From Peptoniphilus sp034090345 (lineage in GTDB: Bacteria; Bacillota; Clostridia; Tissierellales; Peptoniphilaceae): a DNA stretch of 5,530 bases. The position numbers were made by a program, and so were the translations under genes. The stretch spans positions 1 to 5,530 of the forward strand of contig NZ_JAXDSS010000118.1 of assembly GCF_034090345.1 (NCBI RefSeq), written 5' to 3'. Positions 1 through 5,530 of the stretch are shown here, one piece after another; position 1 is the stretch's first letter; the number at the start of each line of letters is the position of its first letter. Under the pieces are notes generated by a model, which was not told the DNA's origin, made no database searches, and saw nothing but the letters and a program-made list of their open reading frames with translations.

Positions 1-20
1 GAGTCCCCGAAGGCCCACCA
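1..20 (+). tRNA. 3' end of a tRNA gene (partial, isotype uncertain)
   Basis: The first 20 bases read as the end of a tRNA: the last four bases of a T-loop (GAGT), the 3' T-stem strand CCCCG, a 7-base acceptor strand AAGGCCC, discriminator A and an encoded CCA. The missing 5' acceptor strand would be GGGCCTT. Together with discriminator A this suits tRNA-Ile (GAT) among others, but the anticodon lies outside the window, so the isotype is open. It sits 35 AT-rich bases before tRNA-Phe with no terminator between them, so both are probably cut from one precursor of a tRNA array. Confidence 0.75.
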
Positions 21-55
21 TTATATTTTTTAAATATAATAACCCAAACCATTTT

Positions 56-131
<76 letters not shown>

Positions 132-164
132 AAGGATACAATACTTAGTATTGTATCCTTTTTT
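132..164 (+). terminator. Intrinsic terminator of the tRNA array
   Basis: A near-perfect hairpin starts immediately after the tRNA-Phe CCA. AAGGATACAATAC (132-144) pairs with GTATTGTATCCTT (148-160) around a TTA loop, and six T residues (159-164) follow. The last A of CCA (131) could add one more pair. This is a classic Rho-independent terminator ending the tRNA transcript. Its T-tract runs into the promoter region of the next gene. Confidence 0.92.
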
Positions 165-190
165 GTATTTAAAATAAAAAAAGATATAAT
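163..190 (+). promoter_or_regulatory. Probable promoter of the 8-oxoguanine deaminase gene
   Basis: A consensus -10 box TATAAT lies at 185-190. The best -35 candidate is TTGTAT (163-168) with a 16-base spacer; it matches only the TTG of the consensus and overlaps the T-tract of the tRNA terminator. The predicted start near 197 would leave a leader of about 25 bases, too short for a riboswitch. The -10 call is good and the -35 call is weak. Confidence 0.55.
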
Positions 191-221
191 ACTAATACAT
201 AGAAGATAGGAGGAGTTATTT

Positions 222-1577
222 ATGGGAAAGACTTTATTATTTAAAAATGTAGAAAAAATAGTTACGTGTAATAATAAAGATGAGGTTTTTGAAGATTTTG
301 ATATCTTTGTAGAAGATGGTATTATCAAAGCTATTGAGAAGAACATTGAGTTGAAAGCAGATGAAACTATAGACGCAAGTGATTTAATAATTTATCCCGG
401 TTTAATAAATACGCATCATCATCTTTACCAAATATTGACAAGAAATTTACCGCAAGTACAAAACTTAGAGTTGTTTGATTGGTTGAAAGTTCTTTATGAG
501 ATATGGAAGAATTTAACAGGAGATTCAATATATTATAGTTCTCTTACGGGATTAGCAGAACTGGCAAAATATGGGTGCACAACAGTTTTTGACCATCATT
601 ACGTATTTCCTGAAAGTAGCTTTGATTTTATAGAAAGACAATTTGAAGCTGCAGAAAAATTAGGGGTTCGGATGGTAGTTTCGAGAGGTAGTATGAATCT
701 TAGTAAGAAAGATGGAGGATTGCCACCGGATTCAGTTGTTCAGAATATAGATTCTATACTTAAAGATTCTGAAAGAATAGTAAATAAATTTAATGATAAG
801 AATAAATATTCTATGAGACAGGTTGTTTTAGCACCATGTTCGCCATTTAGCGTAACAGCTGATTTGATGATAGAATCTGCAAAGTTGGCAAGGGATTTAG
901 GGGTTAGATTACATACTCATCTTGCAGAAACAAAGGACGAAGAAAGATTTACATTGGCGAAAAGAGGTGTCAGACCCCTAGAATATATGGAACAACTTGG
1001 GTGGATAGGAGATGACGTTTGGTTTGCTCATGGAATTCATTTTAATGATGAAGAACTTGAAATTTTAGCTAAGACCAAAACTGGAGTGGCACATTGCCCA
1101 TGTTCAAATATGAAATTGTCTTCAGGTGTAGCACGTATTCCTGAGATGTTGAAGTTGGGAGTTCCCTTGGGGTTAGCTGTTGATGGAAGTGCGAGTAATG
1201 ATGGATCAAGTATGCTAGAAGAAATGAGAGTAGCTTATCTATTACATAGATTGACCTATCATGAAAAAGCGCCTACAGGATATGATATTTTAAAAATGGC
1301 AACTAGAGGAAGTGCTGAGTTGCTTGGCAGAAAAGATATAGGATATTTAGAAACTGGAATGGCAGCAGACTTCTTTGCAATAGATAGAAATAGAATAGAA
1401 TTGGCAGGAGCAACTTTTGATGTCAAGAATATGCTGGGAACGGTAGGTTTAAAAGGAGCTGTAGATTATACAGTAGTAAATGGAAAGCTAGTAGTAGAAA
1501 AAGGAGAATTGTTGGGGATAGATGAAAGAAAGTTGTCTGAAGCAGTCTATAGAGAATCTAAAAGAATGCAAAGTTGA
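222..1577 (+). CDS. 8-oxoguanine deaminase (amidohydrolase superfamily)
   Basis: This 451-residue protein probably catalyses 8-oxoguanine + water -> urate + ammonia in the cytosol, clearing or salvaging an oxidised purine base. It belongs to the ATZ/TRZ/SAH-deaminase branch of the amidohydrolases. Visible mononuclear-metal residues are H65-x-H67 (in NTHHHLYQ), H233 and E236 (in LHTHLAET), H270 (in AHGIHF) and D321 (in VDGSASND). Segments RGSMNLSKKDGGLPP (155-169), LAPCSPFSVT (203-212) and ATRGSAELLGRKDIG (360-374) closely recall the Pseudomonas enzyme Pa0142 as I remember it, and the length also matches. N- and C-terminal beta-sandwich segments flank the barrel. The ATG is preceded by AGGAGG at 208-213, eight bases away. 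The gene is apparently monocistronic, with a terminator on each side. Alternatives within the family are SsnA-like, SAH/guanine deaminase or hydroxyatrazine hydrolase; exact substrate specificity is inferred. Confidence 0.88.
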   Translation: MGKTLLFKNVEKIVTCNNKDEVFEDFDIFVEDGIIKAIEKNIELKADETIDASDLIIYPGLINTHHHLYQILTRNLPQVQNLELFDWLKVLYEIWKNLTGDSIYYSSLTGLAELAKYGCTTVFDHHYVFPESSFDFIERQFEAAEKLGVRMVVSRGSMNLSKKDGGLPPDSVVQNIDSILKDSERIVNKFNDKNKYSMRQVVLAPCSPFSVTADLMIESAKLARDLGVRLHTHLAETKDEERFTLAKRGVRPLEYMEQLGWIGDDVWFAHGIHFNDEELEILAKTKTGVAHCPCSNMKLSSGVARIPEMLKLGVPLGLAVDGSASNDGSSMLEEMRVAYLLHRLTYHEKAPTGYDILKMATRGSAELLGRKDIGYLETGMAADFFAIDRNRIELAGATFDVKNMLGTVGLKGAVDYTVVNGKLVVEKGELLGIDERKLSEAVYRESKRMQS

Positions 1578-1610
1578 TTTTATTTAGCAAGATTAAAGAA
1601 CAACGTTATT

Positions 1611-1655
1611 AAAAGTCATAACGCACTGTAATTAGTGAAAAGTTATGACTTTTTT
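1611..1655. terminator. Hairpin terminator between convergent genes
   Basis: AAAAGTCATAAC (1611-1622) pairs perfectly with GTTATGACTTTT (1642-1653), giving a 12-bp stem. Six T residues (1650-1655) follow on the plus strand. The 19-base loop can form a small inner hairpin, CACT (1624-1627) with AGTG (1634-1637). It ends the deaminase transcript. On the minus strand the hairpin is followed by TTTTAATAA, so it can probably also terminate the convergent gene that ends at 1659, though less strongly. Confidence 0.9.
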
Positions 1656-1658
1656 ATA

Positions 1659-2135
1659 TTAATTTATAATTAGATGACTTAAAATTGCAATAAAAACTGT
1701 TGCTATACTATTTCCTAAAATAATGGTAGGAATTGTAGTTTTAAGACGCAAGTCCATCAAAGATGCAATTAAACTTGCAGACCATACACCTGTACCAGGC
1801 AATGGAATAGCTGTAAATATAAACAGAGCAAATAATTCATATCTTTTTATTTTAACCCAATTATCATCAGCTTTTTTTTCTAATCTATCTATATAATTTA
1901 AAAATAAATTTTTTCTTTTCAACCATGTAAAAATAGGACGTATAAATTTTATCAAAAATGGCATGGGTATTATTGAGCCACAAAAGGTAATTATAAGGAC
2001 TTCAATATGATGAATTCCAAGTCCAACTCCTATCGGTATAGCACCTCTGACTTCAATAAAGGGTAGCATTGATATAAGGAATACGGCTAATTCTTTAGGC
2101 ATGTTTTCAGTTAATAAGTAAACTATAGTTCTCAA
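1659..2135 (-). CDS. COG2426-family small multidrug export membrane protein
   Basis: This 158-residue integral membrane protein fits the COG2426 / 'putative small multi-drug export protein' family. Hydrophobic segments lie at about 15-40, 43-65, 100-125 and 133-157. Two family-typical motifs are visible: LPFIEVRGAIPIG (24-36) in the first half and TAIPLPGTGVWSASLIA (108-124) in the second. Between them is a basic, cytoplasm-like stretch (about 66-98, KRKN...DRLEKKADDNWVKIKR). Despite the family name, drug transport is not well established, and the substrate is unknown. The start is TTG at 2135: AAGGTGAT, a match to the 3' part of the Shine-Dalgarno consensus, lies just upstream with AAGGTG at 2146-2141. 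The next in-frame ATG (2102, residue 12) has no ribosome site. The gene appears monocistronic and diverges from the transporter at 2327. Confidence 0.82.
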   Translation of the reverse strand: MRTIVYLLTENMPKELAVFLISMLPFIEVRGAIPIGVGLGIHHIEVLIITFCGSIIPMPFLIKFIRPIFTWLKRKNLFLNYIDRLEKKADDNWVKIKRYELFALFIFTAIPLPGTGVWSASLIASLMDLRLKTTIPTIILGNSIATVFIAILSHLIIN

Positions 2136-2326
2136 AAAATCACCTTGAAATATAATACCATATAAACATTAGAACAGTAAAAAAACAATTATATAAAAAA
2201 CAAACATAATATTAGAGTCATATTAAAAAGTGAAGGGTATTATATAAATATAATTAATATAAGATATATCATATTAATAATTTATCTGGGTAAATCGAAA
2301 GATAAAAAAAGGAGAAGAGAAAGAAG
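2136..2326. promoter_or_regulatory. Divergent AT-rich promoter region
   Basis: These 191 bases separate divergent starts and contain no credible gene. On the minus strand, TATAAT at 2193-2188 is a possible -10 box for the COG2426 gene; TGGTATTAT at 2160-2152 is another, but its start would fall inside the ribosome site. On the plus strand, TATAAT at 2249-2254 is a possible -10 box for the transporter, without a convincing -35. The sequence is so AT-rich that such boxes occur easily by chance. The transporter's ribosome site, AAAGGAG (2308-2314), lies 12 bases before its ATG, slightly far. Confidence 0.45.
2253..2278. repeat. AT-only inverted repeat, possible operator
   Basis: ATTAATAT (2253-2260) and its perfect reverse complement ATATTAAT (2271-2278) are separated by 10 bases that contain the palindrome GATATATC (2263-2270). 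It lies about 50 bases before the transporter ATG and overlaps the end of the candidate -10 box at 2249-2254, a plausible operator position. The arms contain only A and T, so chance occurrence is a serious alternative. Confidence 0.3.
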
Positions 2327-3634
2327 ATGATTTTATTAAACCCGGTTGTACTATCCGTAATAGTATTAGCAGGACTTTGTCTTGTCAAAATCCCTGTATT
2401 TTTTTCACTTATAATTGCAGCTATAGTTGCTGGTGTTACTTCTGGAATACCAATTGATGAAACCATGAAGCTTTTAGTTGGAGGAATGGGAGCTAATTCA
2501 GATACAGCACTTAGCTACATTTTGTTGGGAGCTTTGGCTTATTGTATAAATAAAAGTGGCGCAGCAGAAGTTATGGCTAGACAAATTGGAAAGTTGATAA
2601 GAGGCAATAAATTTATTTTAGCTATAATTGTAATGTTATTTGCAGTAGTTGCCGAAACATTTATACCAATTCACATAGCATTTATACCGATATTAATACC
2701 ACCGCTATTAGGGCTTATGAATAAAATGAAAGTAGACAGAAGAATGCTTTCAATAAGTTTTGGATTTGGATTAAAAGCTCCATATATTACACTTCCAATA
2801 GCATATGGTGCAATATTCCATGAATTGATAATCACATCATTTAAGAAAGCAGGTCTTTCAATAAATGGAAGTATGGTAATTTCAACTAACTGGATAATAG
2901 CATTAATAATGGCCATAGGGGTTACTATAGGAGTTATAATCTTTTCAAGAGATAGAGAGTACAAAACAATTTCCGGAGTAGTTGCTGGAGAAAGCGAAGT
3001 TAAAGGAGAGGTAAAAACTGATAAAAATCATTGGCTTATATTAATAGCCGGTGTAATAACAGTTGCTGTACAAATATTGACCAAGTCATTACCTTTAGGG
3101 GCACTTTGTGGACTTATATTTATAGTGTTGACAGGTGTTATAAAATTTAATGATATTCAAGATATGCTGGATGGTGGAATTCACATGATGGGATTTATCG
3201 CATTTGTAATGCTGTTGGCAGCAGGATATGCAAATGTAATTACAAATTCTGGAGCGATAGATAGAATAGTTGAATCAGCGGCAGGAGTTTTAGGCGGTTC
3301 AAAACTTATTTCTTCATATGTGATGATTTTACTTGGTCTGTTAGTGACCTTGGGAATAGGAACTTCATTTGGTACAGTTCCAATTATTTCAGCAATATAC
3401 GTTCCGTTGGCAATGAAGCTAGGATTTTCACCAAGTGCAACAATATTGTTGGTCACAATAGCGGCTGTTTGTGGCGATGCAGGCTCTCCGGCATCTGATA
3501 CAACACTGGGACCTACAGCGGGGCTTGGAGTAGATAAACAACATGACCACATAAGGGACACTTGTATACCGCAAATTATATTTATTGGATTGCCATTAAT
3601 AGTGGTTGGAGGTTTTATAACTCAATTCCTATAG
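2327..3634 (+). CDS. NhaC-type (YuiF/COG2056) transporter
   Basis: This 435-residue polytopic membrane protein belongs to the NhaC/YuiF branch of the ion-transporter superfamily. Members are annotated either as Na+/H+ antiporters or as predicted histidine or other amino-acid transporters. About ten to twelve hydrophobic segments form two halves joined by a charged loop (about 206-234). Signature stretches are ETFIPIHIAFIPILIPPLL (110-128), GIGTSFGTVPI (343-353), GDAGSPASDTTLGPTAGL (383-400) and QHDHIRDTCIP (405-415); the last three are typical of the C-terminal antiporter-like domain. The length suits the family. ATG 2327 is the only sensible start, since the first membrane helix begins at about residue 6. 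The ORF ends with tandem stops TAG TAA. It is a single-gene unit between a divergent promoter region and a terminator. The family is fairly sure; substrate and coupling ion cannot be decided. Confidence 0.85.
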   Translation: MILLNPVVLSVIVLAGLCLVKIPVFFSLIIAAIVAGVTSGIPIDETMKLLVGGMGANSDTALSYILLGALAYCINKSGAAEVMARQIGKLIRGNKFILAIIVMLFAVVAETFIPIHIAFIPILIPPLLGLMNKMKVDRRMLSISFGFGLKAPYITLPIAYGAIFHELIITSFKKAGLSINGSMVISTNWIIALIMAIGVTIGVIIFSRDREYKTISGVVAGESEVKGEVKTDKNHWLILIAGVITVAVQILTKSLPLGALCGLIFIVLTGVIKFNDIQDMLDGGIHMMGFIAFVMLLAAGYANVITNSGAIDRIVESAAGVLGGSKLISSYVMILLGLLVTLGIGTSFGTVPIISAIYVPLAMKLGFSPSATILLVTIAAVCGDAGSPASDTTLGPTAGLGVDKQHDHIRDTCIPQIIFIGLPLIVVGGFITQFL

Positions 3635-3663
3635 TAATGAAAGAATATAATAAATTTTAAAAG

Positions 3664-3732
3664 ATAAGAATTCATAAAAATCCCTTCTTACAAAATGTTA
3701 AGCAAGAAGGGAAAAAGAATTCTTATTTTTTT
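3664..3732. terminator. Nested bidirectional terminator between convergent genes
   Basis: Two stems are nested. The inner stem is TCCCTTCTT (3681-3689) with AAGAAGGGA (3704-3712); on the minus strand it is followed by TTTTT (3680-3676), which makes it a terminator for the ligase gene. The outer stem is ATAAGAATTC (3664-3673) with GAATTCTTAT (3717-3726); on the plus strand it is followed by a T-run (3726-3732), making the whole structure a terminator for the transporter. The outer 3' arm and T-run overlap the last codons and stop (3723-3725) of the minus-strand gene. Confidence 0.85.
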
Positions 3733-5036
3733 ATGAACATATTTGGCGCCACATAGTGTTTATCTGCACCACCAACTGTTGAATTTTGTCCTATTCTGGT
3801 GTAAGGGGCAATGAATTTTCCGTTGTAAATGAACATTCCTAAAACAGCAGTAAATCCACTGACTTTAATTTCTCCAGAATCATCAAATTCTAAGAAAGGT
3901 AGCGGTTCCATATCATAATATTTTTGATAAATATAGTCAGAAACCAAAGCTTCATCTAAAAGTTTTGACCATTCTTCTTTAGAAAATCCTCTTCCGGCAT
4001 AAACTCCATGACTTGCATAATCATCAACAGGTTTTACTATATATTGGTCTTTATTTTCCAATACTTCTTCATAAACTCTTTCGTCAAAATAATCTGTAAA
4101 AGGAATATGCTCCTCTATAAATTTATTTTCATAATCAGTCAAAATATTTTGAGTAAGCGGGTCAAGTAGGATTTTGAAAATTAATTTAGTGTGCATAATC
4201 TGACTTCTAAAAGAACCAATTAACATAAAAGCATTATCTAGATAGGCTTTAGTGAAGTCTTTCATTTCAGAATAGTGTTTCATATATTCAACAGTTACTG
4301 CACGTCTGTAAACCATGTCAATTTTAAAATCATCGCAAACCAAATTTCCATCGACATACTTTAAATCTCTTATATCAAATATTTCGCAGTTGTATCCGGA
4401 TTCCATAAAGAGTTGACGGAACTTTTTAAACTCATAAGTAGCACCTATATCTAAGAAGTCCACAATAGCTATATTAGGCTTTCTGTGATGAACTGACTCA
4501 TATATTTTCGTGGATTCCTCAATCCAAGGATGAAACATATCGACGCACTCAATATCATATTTTTTTCTAAACTCTTTCATGGCCAAAGTTTCAATTAATA
4601 GATCTCCAACTGTATTGTCTTTATTCATTGCGCTTGAGCCATCTGTATTGAACTCAATAAATTTGAATTTATCCATACCGTTGTAAAAGACATCGTATCT
4701 TGCAATCGGAACTGTTATGTCATACCCTGGGTCATGTAAAATCAATTCTTCAAGCTCTTTAGAAAATCCAAAAAGTTTTCTGTACTCAGGATTTTTCAAA
4801 TATTCATGAGTAACTTTTTGAGTTATATCCATTAGAGTTTTACAAAGTTGTGTGAAATTTTTCCTATCTTCTTGGTCATAAAAAAGACCTTGATAAGTAA
4901 CAGGTACAGGCTTCTCTTTGTATATTGCGTTTGAATGTGCAACATCATCGAGAAGTTTTAAATAGTCCTTGTAATATTTTTCCGGTTCTTTTTTTATTAA
5001 AGAAATATATTCTTCTGCATATTTTATATTAAACAT
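3723..5036 (-). CDS. Glutathionylspermidine synthase-like ATP-grasp ligase
   Basis: This 437-residue cytosolic ligase probably activates a carboxylate with ATP and joins it to an amine. It resembles stand-alone glutathionylspermidine synthase (GspS) domains of the YgiC/YjfC type and has no amidase domain. In order: a helical N-terminus, R113-Y-D115 followed by FIEFNTDG (126-133) with E128 and N130, matching the R-x-D ... E-x-N metal site of E. coli GspS in motif and spacing; a second alpha/beta segment (NIAIVDF, about 188-194); IDMVYRR (239-245); GSFRSQIMHTK (274-284); the ATP-grasp part YIVKPVDDYASHG (332-344, K335) and YIYQKYY (368-374); and a C-terminal strand region with R414 and N418. 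I chose ATG 5036 because AGGG at 5049-5046 lies nine bases upstream; the TTG at 5045 would touch that site. The start overlaps the end of the upstream glutamate-cysteine ligase by 8 bases. A role in finishing a gamma-glutamylcysteine-derived thiol is inferred; the acceptor amine is unknown. Confidence 0.75.
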   Translation of the reverse strand: MFNIKYAEEYISLIKKEPEKYYKDYLKLLDDVAHSNAIYKEKPVPVTYQGLFYDQEDRKNFTQLCKTLMDITQKVTHEYLKNPEYRKLFGFSKELEELILHDPGYDITVPIARYDVFYNGMDKFKFIEFNTDGSSAMNKDNTVGDLLIETLAMKEFRKKYDIECVDMFHPWIEESTKIYESVHHRKPNIAIVDFLDIGATYEFKKFRQLFMESGYNCEIFDIRDLKYVDGNLVCDDFKIDMVYRRAVTVEYMKHYSEMKDFTKAYLDNAFMLIGSFRSQIMHTKLIFKILLDPLTQNILTDYENKFIEEHIPFTDYFDERVYEEVLENKDQYIVKPVDDYASHGVYAGRGFSKEEWSKLLDEALVSDYIYQKYYDMEPLPFLEFDDSGEIKVSGFTAVLGMFIYNGKFIAPYTRIGQNSTVGGADKHYVAPNMFIKK

Positions 5037-5530
5037 TTTTATCAACCCTATTATATTCTATTGCACTCCTAAGACCTTCAGATTCAAATATATCTTCAAA
5101 AACATCTTTAGGAGATTTTCCGCTGTTTATAATTTCTTTTATAGGAGATAAGAAATGACTTTCATCTCCTAGTGCTGAATAAGCCAAATTGTATAAATTT
5201 TCTAGATGCCCTAAAATTGTAATTCCCTTGTACTTGGCTTTTAGGCCGTGTAAAAGAGTTTCAGATTTGGCATCCATAACTTCACTATAAGACGTGCCTT
5301 CAAACATCTTTTCTAAAGCATTTAAACTATCTTTAGAGTAGAAAAGTCCTTTTATAAGAGCAACTATCGCAAAATTTGTAGGATAGTTTACTCCATCCAT
5401 CATTCTAAACTCAAGATAAGTTTTTAATCTAACATCAGGAAATACTATTGAAATGGCATGGAAGATTTCATCATCAGAATCATTTTCAGGGTCGAATAAT
5501 TCCTTGAAAGGCTTTTTATTGACGCTTATA
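5029..5530 (-). CDS. gshA: Glutamate-cysteine ligase, C-terminal part (5' end outside window)
   Basis: The open frame continues without a stop to the window edge, giving 166 C-terminal residues; the ATG at 5403 is internal. The sequence FPDVRLKTYLEFR (encoded about 5442-5404) followed by MMDGVNYP corresponds to the VRLK-x-(Y/F)LE-x-R-x-x-D motif of plant-type glutamate-cysteine ligases (GCS2-like, COG3572). The following helix with LIKGLFYSKDSLNAL matches the 'GLLYD...AL' region of the family. About 125 residues follow the motif, so the C-terminus looks complete. The enzyme joins L-glutamate to L-cysteine through the gamma-carboxylate using ATP, the first step of glutathione synthesis. Its TAA (5031-5029) overlaps the ATG of the GspS-like ligase, which indicates an operon with translational coupling. 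The promoter and catalytic N-terminal part are not in view. The family call rests mainly on one motif region. Confidence 0.75.
   Translation of the reverse strand, partial: ISVNKKPFKELFDPENDSDDEIFHAISIVFPDVRLKTYLEFRMMDGVNYPTNFAIVALIKGLFYSKDSLNALEKMFEGTSYSEVMDAKSETLLHGLKAKYKGITILGHLENLYNLAYSALGDESHFLSPIKEIINSGKSPKDVFEDIFESEGLRSAIEYNRVDKNV

Noticed and set aside
21..55. Possible terminator or promoter between the two tRNA genes
   Set aside because: The spacer holds AT-rich self-complementary bases (TTATATTTTTTAAATATAA) but no GC-containing stem or -35 box; it is best read as a processing spacer.
165..221. Purine riboswitch upstream of the deaminase gene
   Set aside because: Only 57 bases separate the terminator from the ATG and they include the promoter; there is no room for an aptamer and no three-way-junction sequence is seen.
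2152..2160. Extended -10 box TGGTATTAT as promoter of the COG2426 gene
   Set aside because: The transcript would begin at about 2145, inside the ribosome site, so it is less likely than an upstream start, though a near-leaderless transcript cannot be excluded.
2269..2466. Minus-strand open frame of 65 codons
   Set aside because: It lies mostly antisense to the start of the transporter gene, has low-complexity composition with no recognisable motif, and the plus strand has a clear family match.
2671..2964. Minus-strand open frame of 97 codons
   Set aside because: It is antisense to the middle of the transporter; its hydrophobic content mirrors the membrane helices of the real gene.
3181..3561. 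Minus-strand open frame of 126 codons
   Set aside because: It is antisense to the C-terminal antiporter-like domain of the transporter, whose family motifs are read from the plus strand.
5029..5403. Independent 124-residue gene starting at the ATG at 5403
   Set aside because: The frame is open to the window edge, and the upstream codons encode the conserved VRLKTYLEFR motif that continues straight into this ATG, so the ATG is internal to glutamate-cysteine ligase.

Overview
The window is AT-rich DNA with purine-rich Shine-Dalgarno sites, CCA-encoding tRNA genes and strong hairpin terminators. This fits a low-GC Gram-positive bacterium (Bacillota). An anaerobic Clostridia/Tissierellia-type genome is my best guess from overall character, but nothing here fixes the genus. 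No insertion sequence, phage gene, CRISPR array or integration site is visible; this looks like ordinary chromosomal DNA.

Layout: the end of a tRNA array lies at 1-131 (the last 20 bases of one tRNA, then a complete tRNA-Phe) and is closed by a hairpin terminator. A single plus-strand gene (222-1577) follows, encoding an amidohydrolase that closely resembles 8-oxoguanine deaminase. It converges on a minus-strand gene (1659-2135) for a COG2426 'small multidrug export' membrane protein, with a shared hairpin terminator between them. A divergent, very AT-rich intergenic region (2136-2326) separates that gene from a plus-strand NhaC/YuiF-type transporter (2327-3634). The transporter converges on a minus-strand gene pair through a nested, apparently bidirectional terminator (3664-3732).

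The minus-strand pair is the most interesting part. The upstream gene (5029-5530, running off the window) is the C-terminal part of a plant-type glutamate-cysteine ligase. The downstream gene (3723-5036) is a stand-alone ATP-grasp ligase with the R-x-D / E-x-N metal-site signature of the glutathionylspermidine synthase family. The two overlap by 8 bases and are probably translationally coupled. The natural reading is a two-step ATP-dependent pathway: gamma-glutamylcysteine is made first, then its carboxylate is joined to an amine such as glycine or a polyamine. The final product cannot be read from the sequence.

The remaining genes look like independent single transcription units: purine-base deamination, a small membrane protein of uncertain role, and an ion- or amino-acid-coupled transporter. 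I see no pathway linking them to the thiol-ligase pair.
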